In this document: positions 26,411 to 32,885 of the stretch, piece by piece
Numbering within the stretch: the first letter of the stretch is position 1
Layout: each line of letters starts with the position of its first letter
Source: Chitinophagaceae bacterium
Lineage (GTDB): Bacteria; Bacteroidota; Bacteroidia; Chitinophagales; Chitinophagaceae
Direction: 5' to 3'
Length of the DNA stretch: 49,507 nt
NCBI GenBank assembly: GCA_947442625.1
Contig: CANEWJ010000003.1
Location: forward strand, 1-49,507
Translations under genes and position numbers: made by a program
The notes under the pieces: model-generated
Told to the model about the DNA's origin: nothing
The model's database searches: none
The model's input: only the letters and a program-made list of their open reading frames with translations

Positions 26411-28480
26411 ATGACCATGTCGGGAGTAAAGGCTATTTGGTTGTTCGGATTATCTTTTTCATTTTTTGCTGCGCATTCCCAAACACCAGCTGACTCGGTC
26501 AAGCGAATGGATGATGTCGTTATTACTGCCACAAGGAAGTCAACAGCAATTGCCGTTCTTCCCTATGCCGTAAATGTACTGGATCAAAATTCCATTCAAA
26601 GCCAATTATCAAGGACTGTTCCAGAATCCCTGACTGGAGTGCCAGGCCTTTTCATTCAGAAAACCAATCATGGAGGTGGATCTCCTTTTTTGCGTGGACT
26701 TACTGGAAACCAATCCTTGATTTTGGTGGATGGTATCAGGCTCAATAATTCCATATTTAGGTATGGGCCTAACCAGTACCTTACCCTGGTTGATCCTTAT
26801 CTTGTTGAGAAAATTGAAGTCATCAAAGGAACTGGTTCTGTGCAACATGGAAGTGATGCCATGACCGGAGTAATCAATATCCAAACAACTTCCCTTCAAT
26901 TGGGGTCTAAGCCAAGCTGGCAGAGCAAGGTCCTGATAAGGTTATCAGAATCTGGCATGGAATTTACGCAGAGGCCTGAACTAAAGTATGAAGGCAAAAA
27001 GTTTGCTTTTGTTCTTGGGGCAACCTCGAAGAAATTCGGCGATCTCAAAGGTGGTGACACCACTGGGTTTCAACGGCCAACAGGATATGGAGAGTTTTCT
27101 TATGACGTGAAAATGAAAATTGATCTTGGTGCTGAATGGCGATTGACGGCAGCATACCAATGGTTGAATCAAACCGATGTTCCGGTTTTTCATAGGTACA
27201 GGTTGGAGAATTTTGCCATCAATACTTCTGATCCATTGAAAAGGGGTTTCGGTTATGTGCAACTTCAAAAAAAATTCAAATCAGTTTTTTTCAAACAGCT
27301 TGATGTATTCCTTGCTGAGCAGATGATCAGCGAATCGAGGTATGCCCAAAAAAATGTTTCACGCGTGCTCCGGTTTGAGAAAGATGACACCAGGACAGTT
27401 TCTGCAGGGGCTGATTTGCTTGTTCAATGCAACAAGGTTTGGGATGTCAATACTGGAATTGAAACCTATAATGATTTGGTAAGCAGCAAGCGTTCTGAAA
27501 AAGACGCCTTTTCTGGTTCCGTAAAGCAACTCAGAGGCTTATATCCAGATCAGTCAACCTACTCCAATTTTTCGATCTACAACCTGCATCATTTGAATGT
27601 GGGTCGTTTAAAGGCAGAGGCTGGCGTGCGGTTAAATTTCTATACTGCGAAGATCACTGATACAACCTTGGGTAACGTAAAGATTTCTCCCAGTGCAGCA
27701 GTTTTTCAGGGAGGGTTGAATTACCAGCTCCTCAAACCTTTATTCTTGTATGCCAACATCAGTGATGGTTTTCGTGCCCCAAACATTGATGATCTTGGCA
27801 CCCTGGGTATTGTAGACTTTAGGTATGAGATTCCCGCGTATGATCTTAAGCCAGAGCGTTCAGTCAATACTGAAATTGGGTTAAAAGTCATCACCAGAAA
27901 AATATCTTTTTCAACTGCCCTGTTCAGAACAAACCTGTATGGACTCATCACCCGTGTAGCTACCGGGGCCAGCATAAATGGCATTACGGTGTACAAAAAA
28001 ATCAATGTGGACAGGGGTTTCATCAAGGGATGGGAAGCACAATTTGACTTTAAGCCATTCAGGGGTTTCAATTTCTATGGCAACGCTACCAGTTTGTTTG
28101 GAGAAAGCATCACAAGGAATCAGCCGTTGAGAAGAATTCCCCCATTCAATGCCCGTTTGGGTACATCTTTTGCAAAAAAGCAATGGATGGGTGGACTGAC
28201 TTTCGATCATGCCTCCCCGCAGCGCAGGCTTGATGCAGGCGATAAAGCAGATAATCGAATTCCTGCAGGCGGAACGCCCGGTTTTAACCTTCTCAACCTT
28301 TATTCTGGATATCAGCATAAAAGCTTAACATTCAGGTTGTATTGGAACAATATCTTCAATGCCGATTTCAGAACCCATGGCTCAGGTGTCAATGGCATGG
28401 GAAGTGCAGTTTCTGGAATGTTGATCCATTCATTAAACCATTCAAATGGAAAAAGAAGAAGCAAAAATTATCGTGGATGA
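26411..28480 (+). CDS. TonB-dependent outer-membrane receptor of the phosphonate locus
   Basis: This is a classical (non-SusC) TonB-dependent receptor, about 690 aa. ATG 26411 or 26417 gives a signal peptide ending 'FFAAHSQ'. The TonB box 'MDDVVITATRK' follows directly, then a plug with 'FLRGLTGNQSLILVDGIRLN' and 'IEVIKGTGSVQHGSDAMTGVI', then the barrel. There is no SusD partner. It likely imports a small or lipid-derived phosphonate compound, judged only by its place between a secreted phosphoesterase and phosphonate-cleaving enzymes. Oddity: instead of ending on an aromatic residue, the protein runs 35 bp into the next gene and ends in a basic tail (about '...GKRRSKNYRG'), so the C-terminal barrel strand may be altered or a recent stop change has occurred. 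Confidence 0.9.
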   Translation: MTMSGVKAIWLFGLSFSFFAAHSQTPADSVKRMDDVVITATRKSTAIAVLPYAVNVLDQNSIQSQLSRTVPESLTGVPGLFIQKTNHGGGSPFLRGLTGNQSLILVDGIRLNNSIFRYGPNQYLTLVDPYLVEKIEVIKGTGSVQHGSDAMTGVINIQTTSLQLGSKPSWQSKVLIRLSESGMEFTQRPELKYEGKKFAFVLGATSKKFGDLKGGDTTGFQRPTGYGEFSYDVKMKIDLGAEWRLTAAYQWLNQTDVPVFHRYRLENFAINTSDPLKRGFGYVQLQKKFKSVFFKQLDVFLAEQMISESRYAQKNVSRVLRFEKDDTRTVSAGADLLVQCNKVWDVNTGIETYNDLVSSKRSEKDAFSGSVKQLRGLYPDQSTYSNFSIYNLHHLNVGRLKAEAGVRLNFYTAKITDTTLGNVKISPSAAVFQGGLNYQLLKPLFLYANISDGFRAPNIDDLGTLGIVDFRYEIPAYDLKPERSVNTEIGLKVITRKISFSTALFRTNLYGLITRVATGASINGITVYKKINVDRGFIKGWEAQFDFKPFRGFNFYGNATSLFGESITRNQPLRRIPPFNARLGTSFAKKQWMGGLTFDHASPQRRLDAGDKADNRIPAGGTPGFNLLNLYSGYQHKSLTFRLYWNNIFNADFRTHGSGVNGMGSAVSGMLIHSLNHSNGKRRSKNYRG

Positions 28481-29021
28481 GATTTTCTCCTTGTATGAGC
28501 GTCACGGTAATGCCGATTATATTGGTGAGCCAGTTTCACAATTAGAGCACATGTGTCAAGCTGCACAGCTCGCAGAGGAAGAGGGTTGCGATGATGAGGT
28601 GGTATTGGCCGCTTTTTTTCATGACATAGGGCACCTCTGTGAATTTATCATGCCAGTTGAACTGATGGAAGGTGTTGGTGTGCTGGATCATGAGTCCATC
28701 GGGCAGGCGTATTTGGTTAACAAAGGCTTTTCTGAAAGAATTGCCAAACTGGTTAGAAGCCATGTAGAGGCTAAGCGATTCCTTACCTTCAAGTTCCCCG
28801 CCTATTTTGAAAAACTGTCTGATGCCAGCAAATTAACACTCCAGCATCAAGGCGGAAGGATGAATGCAGAAGAGGCAGAAGCCTTTGAGACTGATCCCAT
28901 GTTTGATCTTTTCATAAAAATGCGCACTTGGGATGACTTGGCAAAAATTACCAATAAGGCGCTCCCTGATTTGAACAAGTATAAGAAAATGGCCGTTTTA
29001 CACCTTATGCAAAACAATTGA
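28446..29021 (+). CDS. PhnZ-like HD-domain mixed-valent di-iron oxygenase (phosphonate C-P bond cleavage)
   Basis: Proteins of this type (phosphonate-operon HDIG family, including PhnZ) use two irons and O2 to cleave 1-hydroxy-2-aminoethylphosphonate into glycine and phosphate. In this 191-aa protein all key PhnZ positions can be read: Tyr25 and Glu28 in 'DYIGEPVSQLEH', His35, His59-Asp60 and His63 in 'FFHDIGHL', His82, His106 and Lys110 in 'RSHVEAKRF', Arg160 and Asp163 in 'MRTWDDL'. These are offset by one or two from the known enzyme. It is cytoplasmic, with no signal peptide. It overlaps the receptor gene by 35 bp and precedes a PhnX-like gene by 6 bp. No PhnY hydroxylase is nearby, so the hydroxylated compound may be taken up directly. 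The exact substrate within the family (for example methylated aminophosphonates) is open. Confidence 0.88.
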   Translation: MEKEEAKIIVDEIFSLYERHGNADYIGEPVSQLEHMCQAAQLAEEEGCDDEVVLAAFFHDIGHLCEFIMPVELMEGVGVLDHESIGQAYLVNKGFSERIAKLVRSHVEAKRFLTFKFPAYFEKLSDASKLTLQHQGGRMNAEEAEAFETDPMFDLFIKMRTWDDLAKITNKALPDLNKYKKMAVLHLMQNN

Positions 29022-29027
29022 TTGAAT

Positions 29028-29705
29028 ATGAGCACAGCCTACAAATTAGCAGTTTTGGATATCGCGGGTACAACCGTTGTCGATAAAGATTTTGTTGCCA
29101 TCGCATTCGTTGAAGCATTCATGCAATATGGCATAGACTTGCGGATTGAAGAGATAAATCCTTTGATGGGATTTAAAAAAACTGAGGCCATATCAACCGT
29201 ATTGCAAAGAAAAAAAATTGAGGTAACACCTGAGAAAGTTGATTTTATCAACAATATTTTTACCAATCAAATGATTTATTTCTATTCCACTTCTTCACAA
29301 GTGGAGGCTTTGCCGCATGCGGAAGCGTTTTTTCAGTTTTTAAAATCAAAGGGCATTGCAGTAGCCCTTGATTCAGGTTTTCCAAGGGTAATTGTTGATG
29401 CCATTGTTGACCGATTGGGTTGGCTTGAAAGGGGATTGGTTGATTTCGTAATTGCCAGTGATGAAGTAGAAAAAGGAAGGCCATTCCCTTTTATGATCAA
29501 CAGGTTGATGGCCTTGGCGGGGGTAGAGGAAACTGCAGCGGTAATCAAGGTTGGAGATACCATGGTTGATATTCAGGAAGGCAGAATGTCTGCTTGTGGT
29601 CTGGTGGCTGCAGTTACCACCGGTGCATACAGCAGGGCTGAGCTGATGGCCTATTCTCCTGACCATGTTGTTGATTCATTGGCGGAATTGGAGCAATATA
29701 TCTGA
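29028..29705 (+). CDS. PhnX-like HAD hydrolase, copy 1 (phosphonatase-like)
   Basis: This is a cytoplasmic HAD hydrolase resembling phosphonoacetaldehyde hydrolase, which releases phosphate from phosphonoaldehydes. ATG 29028 preferred over TTG 29022. Motif I is 'LDIAGTT' (Asp11; phosphonatases have Asp followed by a small residue instead of the second Asp). The cap carries 'MGFKKTEAI' with Lys51 at the position of the Schiff-base Lys of PhnX. Motif II Ser is in 'ALDSGFPR', the motif III region is 'GRPFPFM' and motif IV is 'KVGDTMVDIQEG'. Length 225 aa, slightly shorter than PhnX. It is 1 bp from the alcohol dehydrogenase gene. It belongs to the phosphonatase-like clade often found with phosphonate oxidoreductases; its substrate may differ from phosphonoacetaldehyde. 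Confidence 0.85.
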   Translation: MSTAYKLAVLDIAGTTVVDKDFVAIAFVEAFMQYGIDLRIEEINPLMGFKKTEAISTVLQRKKIEVTPEKVDFINNIFTNQMIYFYSTSSQVEALPHAEAFFQFLKSKGIAVALDSGFPRVIVDAIVDRLGWLERGLVDFVIASDEVEKGRPFPFMINRLMALAGVEETAAVIKVGDTMVDIQEGRMSACGLVAAVTTGAYSRAELMAYSPDHVVDSLAELEQYI

Positions 29706-29706
29706 G

Positions 29707-30804
29707 ATGAAGGGCCAATCAAGTTTTGCGCAATTTGAAGACAGTGCGAATGGGTTTTCCATCAGGACTACCCGTATTCCTGAATTAAAGACCGGTGAGG
29801 TTTTGGTAAGAAATACCTATACGACCATTTGCCGAAGTGATATTTATACATTTCAAGGAAAACGAAAAGAGAAAAGCCCTACAATTTTGGGCCATGAGAT
29901 TGTTGGCAAAATAGTTGCACTTGGCCCAGACGCCCCTTTCAATGATTTGAGGGGGCAGGTACTGAAGATAGGAGACAGAATTACCTGGGGCATCTATGCC
30001 AGTAATCCAGATTCTGTTTTCGCAAAAAAAGGTATTCCACAAAAGGGGGAAGATCTTTTCAAATATGGACATGAGCAAATCACCGAGCATAGTACCTTGC
30101 ACGGAGGATTGTCCGAATACATTATCCTTAGAAAAAATACTCCCATCATTGGCATTCAGGATGATGCGCTGAGCAACAAAGCAGCATCACTCATCAACTG
30201 TGCTGTTGCCACTGCCGCTGGGGCGATACGTCTGGCTGGCAGTCTTGAAAACCAGACCGTCCTTGTCAATGGTGCCGGCATGCTTGGTATCATTGCATGT
30301 GCAATGGCCCATAAAGCGGGTGCACGAAAAGTTATTGCAGTAGATTTTAACAAAGACCGTGCAAATCTAGCATTGAAATTTGGTGCTGATCTCGCATTGG
30401 GTGCAGATGAACCTGTACTTTCATCTTCACCTGCTGCTGATGGTGTAGAGAAATTAAAGGTAGATGTAGTGCTGGAGTTCAGTGGCATTCCAGAAGCCAT
30501 GAAGTCAACACTTGAATTGCTTGACATTGGCGGAACAGCTGTTTGGATTGGTGCAACTTTTCCCCAGCCAGACATTGCCATCAATGGTGAGAAAATGATC
30601 AGAAGGGTATTGACCATCAGGGGCCTTCATAATTACAACCAATCCGATTTGGTGGCTGCAGTTGATTTCATGGAGTCTTCCTTTAATAATTTTGATTTTG
30701 ATTCTCTTGTTCATGGAGGCTTTTCGCTTGAACAAACAGCTGCGGCCTATCAATATGCTATTGACCATAATCCCTTTAGGGTGGGCATTGATCTTGTTGA
30801 TTAA
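29707..30804 (+). CDS. Zinc-dependent alcohol dehydrogenase, phosphonate-catabolism-associated type
   Basis: This is a medium-chain NAD(P)-dependent dehydrogenase. ATG 29707 is chosen because the longer ORF start overlaps the upstream gene in the wrong context. The catalytic zinc ligands are visible: Cys42 in 'TTICRSDIYTFQG' and His63-Glu64 in 'ILGHEIVGKI'. The Rossmann motif is 'LVNGAGMLGIIACAMAHKAG'. The usual four-Cys structural zinc lobe is absent and replaced by a longer 'WGIYASNP...YGHEQI' segment, a feature I associate with the family proposed to act in phosphonate clusters (TIGR03366 type). It may oxidise a hydroxyalkylphosphonate to a phosphonoaldehyde for a PhnX-like enzyme. It lies between the two HAD genes. 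The reaction is inferred. Confidence 0.85.
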   Translation: MKGQSSFAQFEDSANGFSIRTTRIPELKTGEVLVRNTYTTICRSDIYTFQGKRKEKSPTILGHEIVGKIVALGPDAPFNDLRGQVLKIGDRITWGIYASNPDSVFAKKGIPQKGEDLFKYGHEQITEHSTLHGGLSEYIILRKNTPIIGIQDDALSNKAASLINCAVATAAGAIRLAGSLENQTVLVNGAGMLGIIACAMAHKAGARKVIAVDFNKDRANLALKFGADLALGADEPVLSSSPAADGVEKLKVDVVLEFSGIPEAMKSTLELLDIGGTAVWIGATFPQPDIAINGEKMIRRVLTIRGLHNYNQSDLVAAVDFMESSFNNFDFDSLVHGGFSLEQTAAAYQYAIDHNPFRVGIDLVD

Positions 30805-30814
30805 ATTTATCCAT

Positions 30815-31546
30815 ATGCGCAAAATAAGTTTAGTAGTATTTGACTTGTCTGGTACAACAGTAAGCGATGACAATGCTGTTGCAAAATGTTTGTACGAGGG
30901 TGCCAGGCATTTTGGACTTGATGCAACGATTGAAGATTTTGAAAAGACAATTGGAACCAACAAGATCAAGCTCTATGAGTTCATGATTGCCAGAGACAAT
31001 GGCGTGGATGTATTGATTGAAAACCTGGAGCGCTATCATTTTCCTGAGTACCATGAAAAGGCATTGACTGTATTTGATCATTATTCGAAACTGATGGTTG
31101 ACTACTATCGTAATGAGGTCAAAGCGATGCCTGGCGCAGAGGAAACTTTCGAATGGTGTCATCAGAACGGCATCAAGGTGGCTACCGATACTGGATTTCA
31201 CAGGGATGTCAATACTGCCATCATGGAAGGTTTACAATGGCGTGAGAGGGGGTTGATTGACCTTTCTTTGGATGTTGAAAGCACTGAGGGGGTAGGAAGG
31301 CCTGCGCCTTACCTCATCCATCAAGCCATGTTTTCCTTGGGTATTCAAAGTGTTCATGAAGTGATTAAAATTGGAGATACTCCTGCAGATTTACTTTCTG
31401 GATACAATGCAGGTTGCGAAGGCAATATCGGTGTGTTGTCTGGTGCCAATAACCGCGAAACACTTTCCCTTTATCCCCATACTCATATTATTCAGGATGT
31501 AGCACAGCTTCCCGCAACAATCTTAGCAGATTTTTCAAACGCTTAG
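30815..31546 (+). CDS. PhnX-like HAD hydrolase, copy 2 (phosphonatase-like, divergent)
   Basis: This is a second, clearly different phosphonatase-like enzyme. ATG 30815 is chosen; the longer in-frame start at 30662 lies deep in the dehydrogenase gene and encodes an unrelated hydrophobic leader. Motif I 'VFDLSGTT' (Asp10), cap Lys50 in 'IGTNKIKL' (same G-x-x-K spacing as in copy 1), motif II Thr/Asp in 'VATDTGFHRD', 'GRPAPYLIHQAM' as in PhnX, and motif IV 'KIGDTPADLLSGYNAGC'. Length 243 aa. It has an insert of about 15 residues after the cap Lys ('ENLERYHFPEYHEKA') relative to copy 1, which suggests a different substrate. It is 10 bp after the dehydrogenase gene and 2 bp before the transporter. 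Confidence 0.86.
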   Translation: MRKISLVVFDLSGTTVSDDNAVAKCLYEGARHFGLDATIEDFEKTIGTNKIKLYEFMIARDNGVDVLIENLERYHFPEYHEKALTVFDHYSKLMVDYYRNEVKAMPGAEETFEWCHQNGIKVATDTGFHRDVNTAIMEGLQWRERGLIDLSLDVESTEGVGRPAPYLIHQAMFSLGIQSVHEVIKIGDTPADLLSGYNAGCEGNIGVLSGANNRETLSLYPHTHIIQDVAQLPATILADFSNA

Positions 31547-31548
31547 CC

Positions 31549-32838
31549 ATGGCTGCATCCAACATATACCCAACAACCATTAAAAAAATCGATGTTAGAT
31601 TTTTGATGAATGCCGCCGCCGCAGCCTTCATTACGTATCTGAGCATGTATGCATTCAGAAAACCTTTTACCGCTGCAACCTTTGACGGCTTATCGCTTTG
31701 GGGTATGGATTACAAGATCTTACTGATCATTACCCAGTTGATAGGATATACCATTTCCAAATATGTTGGCATAAAGTTGGTTTCTGAATTGCATGCGGGG
31801 AACAGAACCAGGATGTTGATCATGCTCATGGGTTTTGCATGGGTTTCATTGTTCTTGTTTGCCATAACTCCCTTTCCCTACAACCTTCCTTTCATGTTTC
31901 TCAATGGTTTGCCACTTGGCATGATTTGGGGTGTCGTGTTTGGTTTTCTGGAAGGACGAAAATCAACAGAATTGTTGGGCGCTGTGATGGCATCCAGCTT
32001 TATTGTTTCTTCGGGATTGGTCAAGGGGGTGGGTAAATTATTGTTGGACAAATTTGATGTGCCTGAACTGTGGATGCCTTTTGCGGCTGGTTTGGTTTTT
32101 TTACCTCTTCTTGTTCTTGGCATTTGGATGTTGAACAAGATTCCGGCTCCAGATGAAGAAGATATAAAGCTAAGAACACAAAGGGTTCCGATGAAAAGCC
32201 AAGAGCGCCTGCTATTTCTCAAAAGGTTCGCCCCAGGAATATTGTTTTCCATCCTTATTTATGTTGGACTAACCATTTTCCGAGACATGCGCGATAATTT
32301 TGCAGTAGAATTTTGGAGTGCATTGGGGTATTCCACAATGCCAGCCTTGCTTGTTTTTTCAGAAATTCCTATCGCCGTAGCCGTTTTGATTATTATTTCT
32401 TGCATGATTCTGATCAGGAACAACAGGATCGCCTTTTACTCCAACCACATGATCACATTTTTTTGTGGTTTGCTGTTGGTCGTTTCAACATTCCTCTTCA
32501 TCTCAAAATTGATGGATCCTGTGCTTTGGATGATTGTTGCAGGTTTTTCCATGTACCTGCCTTACATCGCCATACACACCATGTATTTTGAAAGATGGAT
32601 TGCTCATTTTCGGTACAAGAGCAACATTGGTTTCATGATGTCCATGGCTGATGCAGCGGGGTATCTGGGTAGTACCATCATTCTGCTGGTCAAAAATTTT
32701 GCAACACCAAATGTAAGTTGGGTGGATTTTTTTATGGTTAGTGCGATTGTGATTGGACTGGCGATGGCAGTTTTTGCTATTGCGGCCTTTTTCTTTTTCA
32801 AGCGGTTGGAGATAAATGCCCAACCTCAATTGGTTTAA
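31549..32838 (+). CDS. DUF5690-family MFS transporter, candidate phosphonate permease
   Basis: This is a 12-helix inner-membrane protein of 429 aa related to organophosphate:phosphate antiporters. It opens with 'FLMNAAAAAFITYLSMYAFR' and 'KPFTAATFDG', characteristic of the DUF5690 family, and continues through regular hydrophobic helices ('LPLGMIWGVVFGFLEGRKST', 'LYFMYLPYIAIHTMYFERW'-like central part). It is translated 2 bp after a PhnX-like gene, so it is almost surely co-expressed with the phosphonate enzymes. In the absence of any PhnCDE ABC transporter or PhnS-type importer here, it is the natural candidate to move the phosphonate from periplasm to cytoplasm. The transport role is inference; the family has no assigned function that I know of. 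Confidence 0.85.
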   Translation: MAASNIYPTTIKKIDVRFLMNAAAAAFITYLSMYAFRKPFTAATFDGLSLWGMDYKILLIITQLIGYTISKYVGIKLVSELHAGNRTRMLIMLMGFAWVSLFLFAITPFPYNLPFMFLNGLPLGMIWGVVFGFLEGRKSTELLGAVMASSFIVSSGLVKGVGKLLLDKFDVPELWMPFAAGLVFLPLLVLGIWMLNKIPAPDEEDIKLRTQRVPMKSQERLLFLKRFAPGILFSILIYVGLTIFRDMRDNFAVEFWSALGYSTMPALLVFSEIPIAVAVLIIISCMILIRNNRIAFYSNHMITFFCGLLLVVSTFLFISKLMDPVLWMIVAGFSMYLPYIAIHTMYFERWIAHFRYKSNIGFMMSMADAAGYLGSTIILLVKNFATPNVSWVDFFMVSAIVIGLAMAVFAIAAFFFFKRLEINAQPQLV

Positions 32839-32885
32839 TGATGCTATATTTATTTTTTGGAAATTAGTTAAAAAAACAATGTTTT

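Noticed and set aside
30662-30814. Hydrophobic N-terminal extension of the second PhnX-like protein that could look like a membrane anchor
   Set aside because: It is encoded inside the dehydrogenase gene in another frame; the ATG at 30815 begins exactly at the HAD fold.
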